Shown here: positions 54,236-62,113 of the stretch, one piece after another
Position numbering within the stretch: the first letter of the stretch is position 1
Layout: each line of letters starts with the position of its first letter
Assembly: GCA_903884535.1 (NCBI GenBank)
Contig: CAISEZ010000072.1
Location: forward strand, 50,450 to 114,449
Reading direction: 5' to 3'
Source of the DNA: an uncultured Verrucomicrobia subdivision 3 bacterium
GTDB taxonomy: Bacteria; Verrucomicrobiota; Verrucomicrobiia; Limisphaerales; UBA11358
Length of the DNA stretch: 64,000 bases
Notes under the pieces: generated by a model
Seen by the model: the letters and a program-made list of their open reading frames with translations, nothing else
Databases searched by the model: none
Told to the model about the DNA's origin: nothing
Made by a program: the position numbers and the translations under genes

Positions 54236-55684
54236 ATGAGCACCGCCACCGAGACAATTGAAGATCTGGTCAAGACCGAATATAAATACGGCTTCGTCAC
54301 CGACGTCGAGACCGAGTCCACGCCGCCCGGCTTGAGCGAGGAAACCATCCGCCACATCTCGGCCAAGAAAAATGAGCCGGCGTGGCTGACCGACTGGCGC
54401 ATCAAAGCGTTTCGCCACTGGCAGACGATGCCGGAACCGACGTGGCAGTTCGTCAAGTATCCGCCGATTGATTTCCAGGCCATCAGCTATTTTTCCCAGC
54501 CCAAGCCGCAGGCCAACGCGCCGAAAAGTCTGGACGAAGTGGATCCAAAGCTGTTGGAAACTTACGAGAAGCTCGGCATTCCGCTGCGCGAACGCGGCCG
54601 GCTCGCGGGCGTGGCGGTAGACGCGATTTTTGACTCCGTTTCCGTCGGCACAACGTATCGCGAGGAACTGGCGAAGAAGGGAATTATTTTCTGCTCGTTC
54701 AGCGAGGCGGTTCACAATCATCCCGACCTTGTCAAAAAATATCTCGGCTCGGTGGTGCCTTACACGGACAACTATTACGCCGCGCTGAATTCGGCGGTGT
54801 TCACTGACGGTTCGTTTTGCTACATCCCGAAGGGCGTGAAATGCCCGATGGAGCTTTCGACGTATTTTCGCATCAACGCCGCCAAGTCCGGCCAGTTCGA
54901 GCGCACGCTCATCGTGGCGGATGACGGCGCGCAGGTGAGCTACCTCGAAGGCTGCACCGCGCCGATGCGCGATGAAAACCAGTTGCACGCCGCCGTCGTG
55001 GAACTCGTCACGCACAACGATGCGCAGATCAAATACAGCACGGTGCAAAACTGGTATCCGGGCGACGAAAACGGCGTCGGCGGCATCTACAATTTCGTGA
55101 CCAAGCGCGGCCTGTGCAAAGGTAAAAATTCGCGCATCACCTGGACGCAAGTCGAGACCGGCTCGGCGATCACCTGGAAATATCCGAGCTGCATTTTGCT
55201 CGGCGAAGGCTCGAAGGGTGAATTTTATTCGGTCGCGGTCGTGAACAACATGCAGCAGGCCGACACCGGCACGAAGATGATTCATATCGGCAAGAACACG
55301 AAAAGCACCATTATTTCCAAGGGTATTTCGGCTGGGCGCGGTCAGAACAGCTATCGCGGCCTGGTGGAAATTCGCAAGAGCGCGACGAACTCGCGAAATT
55401 TTTCGCAGTGCGATTCGATGCTCATCGGCGCCAAATGCGGCGCACACACGTTTCCTTACATTGAAGTAAAAAACACGTCGTCCTCCGTTGAGCACGAAGC
55501 TTCGACGTCGAAGATCGGCGAGGATCAGATTTTTTATTGCAACGCGCGCGGCATCGCCACGCAGGACGCGGTGAACATGATCGTGAACGGTTTCTGCAAA
55601 GAAGTGTTCAAGGAACTGCCAATGGAATTCGCCGTCGAAGCGCAGAAACTTCTGGGCGTGAGTCTGGAAGGCAGTGTCGGCTGA
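54236..55684 (+). CDS. sufB: Fe-S cluster assembly protein SufB
   Basis: 482 residues from the ATG at 54236, 4 nt after the regulator stop. SufB-family segments: [137 protein letters not shown] and [18 protein letters not shown]. SufB is the scaffold on which the Fe-S cluster forms, together with SufC and SufD. SufC is next, after a palindromic repeat; SufD and SufS are not in the window. Confidence 0.95.
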   Translation: MSTATETIEDLVKTEYKYGFVTDVETESTPPGLSEETIRHISAKKNEPAWLTDWRIKAFRHWQTMPEPTWQFVKYPPIDFQAISYFSQPKPQANAPKSLDEVDPKLLETYEKLGIPLRERGRLAGVAVDAIFDSVSVGTTYREELAKKGIIFCSFSEAVHNHPDLVKKYLGSVVPYTDNYYAALNSAVFTDGSFCYIPKGVKCPMELSTYFRINAAKSGQFERTLIVADDGAQVSYLEGCTAPMRDENQLHAAVVELVTHNDAQIKYSTVQNWYPGDENGVGGIYNFVTKRGLCKGKNSRITWTQVETGSAITWKYPSCILLGEGSKGEFYSVAVVNNMQQADTGTKMIHIGKNTKSTIISKGISAGRGQNSYRGLVEIRKSATNSRNFSQCDSMLIGAKCGAHTFPYIEVKNTSSSVEHEASTSKIGEDQIFYCNARGIATQDAVNMIVNGFCKEVFKELPMEFAVEAQKLLGVSLEGSVG

Positions 55685-55690
55685 TTAAGA

Positions 55691-55768
55691 AGCCACAGAT
55701 GCACACAGATTGGCACAGATAAAAAATTGACGGCAGAATCTGTGTTTCATCTGTGTTAATCTGTGGCT
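55691..55768. repeat. Palindromic ACACAGAT-type intergenic repeat between sufB and sufC
   Basis: Left arm AGCCACAGATGCACACAGAT and right arm ATCTGTGTTAATCTGTGGCT are inverted copies around a 30-40 nt centre. Built from CACAGAT steps, this belongs to a family of verrucomicrobial intergenic palindromes. A hairpin here in the transcript could lower sufC expression or protect the sufB message. Confidence 0.85.
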
Positions 55769-55784
55769 AAAATATAATTTGAAA

Positions 55785-56558
55785 ATGAGCAAGCAACCTA
55801 TTCTCGAAATCAAGAATCTCTCGGCGGGCGTCGAGGGCAAACAAATCCTCAAGGGCGTCAGCCTGACGATCAACGCAGGCGAAGTCCATGCGGTCATGGG
55901 CCCGAACGGCTCCGGCAAAAGCACGCTCGCGGCCGTGCTGGCTGGACGCGACGGTTACGACATCACCGGCGGCGAAGTGCTTTACAACGGCAAAGATTTA
56001 CTCGACCTCGACCCGGAAGAACGCGCCCGGGAAGGCGTGTTTCTGGCGTTTCAATATCCCGTCGAAATTCCCGGCGTGAACAGCACCTATTTTCTCAAGG
56101 CGGCGCTGAACGAAGTCCGCAAGCACAAGGGCGAGCAGGAACTTGACGCGATTGAATTTCTCGCGCTCGTGAAGGACAAAATGAAGTTGCTGGAGCTGAA
56201 GGACGATCTGCTCAAGCGCTCGGTCAACGAAGGATTTTCCGGCGGAGAAAAAAAGCGTGCGGAAATTTTTCAGATGGCGATTCTCGAACCCAAGCTCGCC
56301 ATTCTCGACGAGACGGATTCCGGCCTGGACATTGACGCGCTCAAGGTTGTCAGCAACGGCGTGAACAAACTCAAGCGTGCGGACAATGCGCAGTTGGTCA
56401 TCACACATTATCAGCGCTTGCTGAATTACATCGTGCCGGATTTTGTCCACGTTTTGGTGGACGGTCACGTGGTGAAATCTGGCGGCAAGGAACTCGCGCT
56501 CGAACTGGAAGCGAAAGGTTACGATTGGATTTTGAAGCGGGAAGTCGCTAGTGTTTAG
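55785..56558 (+). CDS. sufC: Fe-S cluster assembly ATPase SufC
   Basis: 257 residues from the ATG at 55785. ABC ATPase motifs: Walker A MGPNGSGKST (38-47), Q-loop LAFQYPVEIPG, signature FSGGEKKR, Walker B LAILDETDSGLDIDAL and the switch His in VITHYQRLL. These are the SufC versions, with the Tyr-Gln-Arg after the His. It drives conformational change of the SufBCD complex by ATP. It is separated from sufB by a repeat and is followed 2 nt later by a hypothetical gene where sufD often lies. Confidence 0.94.
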   Translation: MSKQPILEIKNLSAGVEGKQILKGVSLTINAGEVHAVMGPNGSGKSTLAAVLAGRDGYDITGGEVLYNGKDLLDLDPEERAREGVFLAFQYPVEIPGVNSTYFLKAALNEVRKHKGEQELDAIEFLALVKDKMKLLELKDDLLKRSVNEGFSGGEKKRAEIFQMAILEPKLAILDETDSGLDIDALKVVSNGVNKLKRADNAQLVITHYQRLLNYIVPDFVHVLVDGHVVKSGGKELALELEAKGYDWILKREVASV

Positions 56559-56560
56559 GC

Positions 56561-57040
56561 ATGAATCTGGACGAAGCACAAAGGCAAACGGTCGCGAAGT
56601 GGATTTCCGAAGGCGCGAAACTTTCGGAAATTCAAAACCGGCTGCTGAAAGATTTCGGCATCAAATGCACTTACATGGAAGTGCGTTTTCTGGTGGATGA
56701 TCTCAAGCTGACGCCGAAAGATCCGGAGCCGCCGAAGTTGGTTGTTCCGCCGGCCGCGGCACCAGTGGCCGCCAAATCTGCGGTGGGACTGCCCACCCTT
56801 TCGCCGGAACCAGCTCCGCTGCCCGGCGGGGTGACCGTGAGCGTGGATCAAATCACCAAGCCCGGCGCGATGATCAGCGGCAAGGCCACGTTCAGCGACG
56901 GCCAGATCGCCGACTGGTATTTGGATCAAACCGGCCGGCTCGGCGTGGTGCCGAAGCAGGCGGGCTACAAACCCTCGGCCGCCGATGTGCAGGATTTCCA
57001 GCTCGCCTTGCAACAGGAAGTCGCCAAACTCGGCTACTGA
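56561..57040 (+). CDS. Hypothetical protein with N-terminal HTH-like segment
   Basis: 159 residues, starting 2 nt after sufC. The first 55 residues (QRQTVAKWISEGAKLSEIQN, then KCTYMEVRFLVDDLKL) look like a small helical, HTH-like domain, followed by a Pro/Ala linker and a compact domain with VTVSVDQITKPGAMISGKATF, DGQIADWYLDQTGRLG and DVQDFQLALQQEVAKLGY. No Cys or SufD resemblance is seen. I recall similar proteins only as verrucomicrobial hypotheticals. The gene order suggests co-transcription with sufC. Confidence 0.8.
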   Translation: MNLDEAQRQTVAKWISEGAKLSEIQNRLLKDFGIKCTYMEVRFLVDDLKLTPKDPEPPKLVVPPAAAPVAAKSAVGLPTLSPEPAPLPGGVTVSVDQITKPGAMISGKATFSDGQIADWYLDQTGRLGVVPKQAGYKPSAADVQDFQLALQQEVAKLGY

Positions 57041-57047
57041 TTTCAAA

Positions 57048-57127
57048 TTTTGAGTTTTCAGTTTTTAATTTTTGGTTGAAAAACCCGGCACGGGTTTTAC
57101 CAAAAACTGAAAATTAAAAATTCAAAA
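57048..57127. repeat. AT-rich inverted repeat with internal terminator hairpin
   Basis: AT-rich arms (57048-57076 and 57099-57127) are imperfect inverted copies made of TTTTTAATT and TTTTCAG modules. They enclose a strong hairpin (AAAACCCG, GCA, CGGGTTTT, 57080-57098) that probably ends the suf transcript. The right arm shares AAAAACTGAAAATT with the insertion inside the waaF gene at 59635-59668. Confidence 0.75.
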
Positions 57128-57157
57128 CCACCGTCGGACTTGGCACATTAACCCGCG

Positions 57158-58330
57158 ATGCGTGAAATCTTCCGTGCCTGGGCCGAAGCCCTCGAAACGT
57201 TCTTCCTCGAAGTCGTGCTCGGGGAACGCCACGATTTTAAGGCGAAGCTGACGCGCGCCACTTTGTTCGGCGGCTCCAAAATTTTCACAGTCATCGTCAA
57301 GTTGCGCCGCTGGCTTTACAATGTCCGCATCCTACGCGACAAAACGCTCGGCGTGCAGGTCATCGCCATCGGCAATCTCACCGTCGGCGGCACCGGCAAA
57401 ACGCCGGTCGTCGAAAAGTTTGCGCGCGAGCTGCGCGACGCCGGCCGCAACGTCGCCATCCTCTCGCGCGGCTACCGTTCCCGGCCCGCGCCGCTGCATC
57501 AAAAATTTCTCAACAAGATTTTGTTGCGCGAAGACCAGACGCCGCCGCGCGTCGTGTCCGACGGCAAATCGCTGCTGCTCGATTCCGAAACCGCCGGCGA
57601 CGAGCCTTACATGCTCGCGTCCAATCTCAAGGACGTCGTCGTGCTGGTGGACAAGGACCGCGTCAAAAGTGGGCGCTACGCGATTGAGAAATTTGGCTGC
57701 GACACGCTGCTGCTCGACGACGGTTTTCAATACTGGCATCTGCGCGGCCGCCGGCATGACGTCGTGCTGATTGACCGCCAGCAGCCGTTCGGCAACGAGT
57801 ATTTGCTGCCGCGCGGCACCCTGCGCGAACCGCCGTCACACCTCGCGCGCGCCCACACGATTTTCATCACCAAGAGCGACGGCAACACAGCAGCGCTGCG
57901 CGAACGGATCAACAAATTAAATTCCACCGCCGCCGTCATCGAATGCGTGCACCAGCCGCTGTATTTCGAGGACGTGTTCACCGGCGAACGCAAGGGTCTG
58001 GATTTGTTGTCCGGCAAAAAAGTGGCGTCGCTGAGCGGCATCGCGCAGCCGGAAAGTTTCGAGCAAAGCCTGGTGAAGCTCGGCAGCGAACTCGTCTATT
58101 CCAAGCGCTTCGCTGACCATCACCGGTTCACCCAGCAGGAAATCCTCAACGCCATCAACCGCGCGAAAAAGCGGCAGGCCGACTTCATCATCACCACACA
58201 AAAAGACGCCGTGCGCTTCCCGAAAATTGACCGGCGCGACCTGCCGTTTTATTTAATGCGCGTGGAAATCCAGATCGTCGCCGGTGCGAATGATTTTCAG
58301 GATTGCGTGCGCAAAATCTGTTTCCGCTAA
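57158..58330 (+). CDS. lpxK: Tetraacyldisaccharide 4'-kinase LpxK
   Basis: 390 residues. The Walker A segment IAIGNLTVGGTGKTPVVE (70-85) is the LpxK signature; ILSRGYRS, GDEPYMLA, VDKDRVKSGRYAIEKFG and LLLDDGFQYWHLRR-like LLLDDGFQYWHLRG follow, and LPRGTLREP and TTQKDAVRFP mark the C-terminal part. It phosphorylates the 4' position of the lipid A disaccharide at the inner membrane. About 40 extra residues precede the Walker region (a hydrophobic FTVIVKL stretch), which is usual for the membrane-associated N-terminus. Its stop overlaps the next start (TAATG), so lipid A genes are coupled. Confidence 0.93.
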   Translation: MREIFRAWAEALETFFLEVVLGERHDFKAKLTRATLFGGSKIFTVIVKLRRWLYNVRILRDKTLGVQVIAIGNLTVGGTGKTPVVEKFARELRDAGRNVAILSRGYRSRPAPLHQKFLNKILLREDQTPPRVVSDGKSLLLDSETAGDEPYMLASNLKDVVVLVDKDRVKSGRYAIEKFGCDTLLLDDGFQYWHLRGRRHDVVLIDRQQPFGNEYLLPRGTLREPPSHLARAHTIFITKSDGNTAALRERINKLNSTAAVIECVHQPLYFEDVFTGERKGLDLLSGKKVASLSGIAQPESFEQSLVKLGSELVYSKRFADHHRFTQQEILNAINRAKKRQADFIITTQKDAVRFPKIDRRDLPFYLMRVEIQIVAGANDFQDCVRKICFR

Positions 58331-59193
58331 TGAATACGGTGCTTTACTGGCTCGCCCGCGCGCTCATCGCGTGCGTCCAGTCGCTGCCGCTCAAGTTCGT
58401 CGCCCGGCTCGGCCGCGCCGGCGGTGCGCTGGCGTTTCACCTCGACGGCCGGCATCGCCGCGTGGTGCTGGATAATTTGACGCTCTGTTTTGGCAAAGAA
58501 AAATCGGCGGAGGAAATTCGCGAAATCGCCCGGGAAAATTTCCGCCGCCTCGGCGAAAATTATTTGTCCGCCGTCAAAACCGCCGCGATGAGTTTCGAGG
58601 AATTGAAACCGCACCTGGAATTTGTCGGCAACGAATGCCTGCCGAAAAAAACCGGCCAAACCGCGCCCCAAAATGTGGTGGTGGCCATTGGGCATTTCGG
58701 CAACTTCGAGCTTTACGCGCGGCTGCGATTAGCCGGCTATCAAGGCGCGACAACGTATCGCGCACTTAATCAGCCCGCGTTTAACCGGCTGATGCAGGAT
58801 TTACGCCGGCGCAGCGGCTGTCTTTTTTTTGAGCGCCGCGCCGATGGCCGCGCGCTGCGCAGCCGGATGGAACAACGCGGCGTCATTCTCGGCCTGCTCG
58901 CCGACCAAAGCGCCAAAGGCCTGCGCGCGCCGTTTCTCGGTCACGACTGCAACACCGGCCTCGCGCCCGCCATCCTTGCGCTGAGGTATGACGCGGAACT
59001 TTACACGCAGATTTGTTATCGCGTAGCTTTGGGAAAGTGGCGGCTGGAATTTGGTGAAAAAATTCCGACGCACGAAAATGGCCAGCCGCGCTCATCCGAG
59101 GAAATCATGCGCGACGTGAACCGCGCGTTCGAAACCGCCGTGCGCCGCGATCCCGCGAACTGGTTTTGGGTGCATCGCCGCTGGAAAGACTGA
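58330..59193 (+). CDS. Lipid A biosynthesis lauroyl/myristoyl acyltransferase family
   Basis: 287 residues from the ATG at 58330, overlapping the lpxK stop. LpxL/HtrB-type features: N-terminal ARALIACVQSLPLKF, RRVVLDNLTLCFG, the acyltransferase motif IGHFGNFELY (H-x4-E), QDLRRRSGCLFFERR, VILGLLADQSAKGLRAPFLG and NWFWVHRRWK at the end. It transfers a secondary acyl chain to lipid A (or a related carbohydrate lipid). It lies between lpxK and a heptosyltransferase, consistent with LPS core-lipid A assembly. Confidence 0.9.
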   Translation: MNTVLYWLARALIACVQSLPLKFVARLGRAGGALAFHLDGRHRRVVLDNLTLCFGKEKSAEEIREIARENFRRLGENYLSAVKTAAMSFEELKPHLEFVGNECLPKKTGQTAPQNVVVAIGHFGNFELYARLRLAGYQGATTYRALNQPAFNRLMQDLRRRSGCLFFERRADGRALRSRMEQRGVILGLLADQSAKGLRAPFLGHDCNTGLAPAILALRYDAELYTQICYRVALGKWRLEFGEKIPTHENGQPRSSEEIMRDVNRAFETAVRRDPANWFWVHRRWKD

Positions 59194-59194
59194 C

Positions 59195-60316
59195 ATGAGC
59201 GTGTCCTTCAACATCCCGCCGCGCCGGATTCTGGTTCGGGAAACGAACTGGCTCGGCGACGCCGTGATGACCACGCCGGCACTGCTGCGCCTGCGCGAAC
59301 AATTCCCGTCCGCGCACATCGCCCTGCTGACGCATGCCAAGCTGACGGGCTTGTGGCAGAATCATCCGGCGGTGAACGAAATTATTTTATTTGGCGCTGG
59401 CGAAGGAGTTTTTGCCGTCGCAAAAAAACTGCGCGCAAAAAAATTTGATCTGGCGCTGGTGCTGCCAAATTCGCCGCGCTCGGCATTGGAAGTTTTTCTG
59501 GCGGACATTCCGCAGCGGGTTGGCTACGCGCGGCCGTGGCGGAATTTTTTGCTGACGCAAACCGTCGCGCCGCGCGTAGCCGCGGTGAAAATGCACAAGC
59601 GTTCTGTCGGCGAAATCCAAGAACTGGTCGCCAACAATTCAAAATTAAAAACTGAAAATTCAAAACCCCCAGCCAGTGCGCATCAGCTTCACGAGTATTT
59701 GAATCTCGCCGCCGCGCTGGGCGCGAATCCGGAACCGCTCGCGCCGCAATTGACGGTCGCGCTGGAGGAAATTGCGTCAGCGAAGAAAAAATTCGGGCTG
59801 GAAAAAATGGATGGGCCGATCTTCGGCCTGAATCCCGGCGCGGAATACGGCCCGGCCAAACGCTGGCCAGCGGAAAAATTCATCGCCGCCGCAAAAGAAA
59901 TTCAGCAGCGCACCAACTGCGTTTGGATTTTGTTCGGCGGCAAAGCTGATGTTGAATTGACCGCGCGCATCGAAGCTGAAATTCGAAATTCGAAATTCGA
60001 AATTCGAAATTTGTCCGGCCAGACTTCGCTGCGCGAATTGATGGCGCTGCTAAAAATTTGCCGCGTGGTTTTGACCAATGACACCGGCCCGATGCATGTG
60101 GCCGCTGCGCTCGGCACGCCGTTGGTCGTGCCATTTGGCAGCACCTCGCCGGAACTGACCGGGCCGGGTTTGCCGGGCGAGGTGCGTCATCGCTTGCTGA
60201 AATCGGACGCGCCGTGTTCGCCGTGTTTTTTGCGAGAGTGCCCGATTGATTTTTGCTGCATGAACCAGATCAGCGTCAAGCGCGTCGTGGCTGCGGTTCT
60301 GGAATCAGGTCGCTGA
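59195..60316 (+). CDS. waaF: ADP-heptose:LPS heptosyltransferase (GT9, WaaF-like)
   Basis: 373 residues. GT9/WaaF features: ILVRETNWLGDAVMTTPALL, FDLALVLPNSPRSALEVFLA, RVGYARPWR, GLNPGAEYGPAKRWPAEKF, VVLTNDTGPMHVAAALGTPLVVPFGSTSPELTGP and C-terminal CSPCFLRECPIDFCCM. It adds heptose to the inner LPS core. Two stretches look like repeat DNA inserted in frame: residues about 147-158 (NNSKLKTENSKP) and about 262-273 (EIRNSKFEIRNL). Both fall in loops between conserved blocks, and the frame stays open. Its last 41 nt overlap the converging gamma-carbonic-anhydrase gene. Confidence 0.9.
   Translation: MSVSFNIPPRRILVRETNWLGDAVMTTPALLRLREQFPSAHIALLTHAKLTGLWQNHPAVNEIILFGAGEGVFAVAKKLRAKKFDLALVLPNSPRSALEVFLADIPQRVGYARPWRNFLLTQTVAPRVAAVKMHKRSVGEIQELVANNSKLKTENSKPPASAHQLHEYLNLAAALGANPEPLAPQLTVALEEIASAKKKFGLEKMDGPIFGLNPGAEYGPAKRWPAEKFIAAAKEIQQRTNCVWILFGGKADVELTARIEAEIRNSKFEIRNLSGQTSLRELMALLKICRVVLTNDTGPMHVAAALGTPLVVPFGSTSPELTGPGLPGEVRHRLLKSDAPCSPCFLRECPIDFCCMNQISVKRVVAAVLESGR
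59635..59668. repeat. In-frame AT-rich repeat inside waaF
   Basis: AATTCAAAATTAAAAACTGA continuing with AAATTCAAAAC encodes NNSKLKTENSK. The same word is in the intergenic repeat at 57099-57127, so the element appears both between and within genes. Conserved WaaF blocks flank it. Confidence 0.7.
59978..60012. repeat. Heptamer GAAATTC tandem repeat inside waaF
   Basis: Five consecutive units of GAAATTC (the last GAAATTT) span 35 nt and encode EIRNSKFEIRNL in the GT9 second domain, between FGGKADVELTARI and SGQTSLRELMALL. Confidence 0.85.
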
Positions 60317-60848
60317 CATTGATTCCGTGTTGCAGGCAATACGCGCCGTTGTCCACATACTTTTGCGCCCACCATTTCAAACCGGCGCGTTCTTCTTTAG
60401 TCAGCTTGCGGACGACTTTTGCCGGCGTGCCGAGGACGAGCGAGCCGGGCGGGATTTTGGTGCCCTGCGTCACGAGCGCCTTCGCGCCGACGATGGATTG
60501 TTTGCCGATGACCGCGCCATCCAAAATCACCGCGCCCATGCCGACGAGCGTTTCATCGCCGACGGTGCAGGCGTGGACGACTGCGCCGTGGCCAACGGTG
60601 ACCCAGTTGCCGAGCACGCACGCAAAATTATCCGCAAGATGCAGCACGGCGTTGTCCTGGATATTCGTGTGATGGCCGACGACGATGCGGTTGATATCAC
60701 CGCGCAGCACCGCGCCATACCAGACGCTGGAATGCGCGCCGAGCGTGACATCGCCGATGACCGTGGCGGTTTTGGCGATGAAAACCTTTTTGCCGAGCGC
60801 CGGTTTTTTGCGGAGAAATTGGTAGAGCTGTTTGGCCAGTTTGTTCAC
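60276..60848 (-). CDS. Gamma-carbonic-anhydrase-like hexapeptide-repeat protein
   Basis: 190 residues of left-handed beta-helix type: IAKTATVIGDVTLGAHSSVW, YGAVLRGDINRIVVGHHTNI, QDNAVLHLADNF, VGHGAVVHACTVGDETLVGMGAVILDGAVIG and PPGSLVLGTPAKVVRKLT. The His residues in the D-N-x-x-x-H and V-G-H-x-x-x-x-H positions are the zinc ligands of the gamma class, and the family includes YrdA/PaaY-type proteins that often lack tested carbonic anhydrase activity. It converges with waaF with a 41-nt overlap of 3' ends. Confidence 0.9.
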   Translation of the reverse strand: MNKLAKQLYQFLRKKPALGKKVFIAKTATVIGDVTLGAHSSVWYGAVLRGDINRIVVGHHTNIQDNAVLHLADNFACVLGNWVTVGHGAVVHACTVGDETLVGMGAVILDGAVIGKQSIVGAKALVTQGTKIPPGSLVLGTPAKVVRKLTKEERAGLKWWAQKYVDNGAYCLQHGINVSDLIPEPQPRRA

Positions 60849-60902
60849 GCGGAAAATCTAGCATGAAGCGGTGGCGGCACAAATTGAAAGAAAGTCACAG
60901 TG

Positions 60903-60988
60903 TCCGGTGGGGCGAGGCTCCCGTTGAGCCGGGCCGGCCGGGAAAATATTTGTGGACGGCGGGGCGTGAGGGCGCTCGCCCCACCGGA
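60903..60988. repeat. Inverted repeat in the 60849-61132 non-coding gap
   Basis: TCCGGTGGGGCGAG (60903-60916) is repeated in inverted form (CTCGCCCCACCGGA, 60975-60988), about 58 nt apart, with GC-rich sequence between. The gap as a whole (284 nt) holds no gene I can support; a second small inverted repeat TTAAACC/GGTTTAA lies at 61079-61098. Confidence 0.8.
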
Positions 60989-61132
60989 AAGGGCGCGTGA
61001 AAGCGGCGACGGGATTTTTAGCGTGGTTTGAACACAGCGTTTTGATGCGTCATCTCATCATCCACTGAAACAGCCTCCTTAAACCGCTTGTGGTTTAAGA
61101 CCGTTGCTCCACGTTTATTTGCGAACCGGATA

Positions 61133-62113
61133 TCATTCCAAATGTTTTTCCACAAATTGTTCCGCGCGCGGCCAAACTTCATCCGCCGTCACATTATGCA
61201 GGCAGGCCGGTGCGGTGAGCCGGCAATAGTCGGCGCAGGGTTTGTAGGGACAGGCCTTGCCTTCATAAATTTCCGACGCGGGATGTAACGGCCGGAACCA
61301 TTCGTGCAGCGAGGGGCCATACACCGTGAACGTCGGCGCGCCGCAAATCGCGGCGAGATGGCCGGGGCCGGAACAGTTGCCGAGGAAGGCGCCGGCGGAA
61401 TCAATGAGCGCCAGCAATTCCGTGACGGACCGGGGGCAGCTCACCGTTTCGCCCTGGCTTTGCCACCAAATGAGCTGGTCCGGATCGCAGGCGATCTGCA
61501 CGGCGATGTTTTTTTGGCGCAACCGGTCGGCGATTATTTTGAAATTTTCCAGCGGCCAGACGCGGGCGGGCAGCCGGGCGCCGCTGTGGAGCAACACTTG
61601 TCGCGTCGGTGGCCGCGCCGGTGGAATGATTTTTTCCCGCTCCGGTAGTTTCAGGCCCAACGCCTGGCCGGCCGCGCGCCAATGGTCGTAGTGATGAGCC
61701 AGCACGTTCGGCCGCGGCAACGGGTGGGTGAGGAAGATGGTGCTCTGCACGCGGGGAATGCCGTAGCGTTCGCGGACACCGATGAGCCGCATGAGCGCGT
61801 GGTCGCGCGGATCCCAGCGGGCGGAAATGCCGCCGGCGAAGTGTTCGGCGGCGAGTCGCCGGCGCACGCGGAACAGTTCACGCCACGGCCAGCGCCAGAG
61901 CTGATACTTGCCATGAAACGCCGTCCACGGCGCGACGAACGGCACCACGGTCACCTCCGGCCAGAAGCGCGGGCGCAGTTCTTCGGCGAATGGTTTGGCG
62001 AGGAGAGTGACGTTGAATTTTTCCGCCGCGGCCCGGAGAAAGGGCGTGGCGATGACGAGGTCGCCCAGACCCCATAATTCGAGCACGAGCAGCTTGGGTT
62101 TCACGGCGGGCAT
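61133..62113 (-). CDS. Glycosyltransferase family 9 (heptosyltransferase-like)
   Basis: 326 residues. GT9 features: LLVLELWGLGDLVIATPFLR, RWDPRDHALMRLIGVRERYG, VLLHSGARLPARVWPLENFK, FLGNCSGPGHLAAICGAPTFTVYGPSLHEWFRP and C-terminal CPYKPCADYCRL. It is a second, diverged heptosyltransferase, probably for LPS core or a related glycan. The start overlaps the stop of the ligase-like gene upstream (TGATG), so the two are co-expressed. Confidence 0.88.
   Translation of the reverse strand: MPAVKPKLLVLELWGLGDLVIATPFLRAAAEKFNVTLLAKPFAEELRPRFWPEVTVVPFVAPWTAFHGKYQLWRWPWRELFRVRRRLAAEHFAGGISARWDPRDHALMRLIGVRERYGIPRVQSTIFLTHPLPRPNVLAHHYDHWRAAGQALGLKLPEREKIIPPARPPTRQVLLHSGARLPARVWPLENFKIIADRLRQKNIAVQIACDPDQLIWWQSQGETVSCPRSVTELLALIDSAGAFLGNCSGPGHLAAICGAPTFTVYGPSLHEWFRPLHPASEIYEGKACPYKPCADYCRLTAPACLHNVTADEVWPRAEQFVEKHLE

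Noticed and set aside
54161..55495. Open frame of 444 codons on the minus strand
   Set aside because: It is antisense to sufB, a clear gene with conserved motifs.
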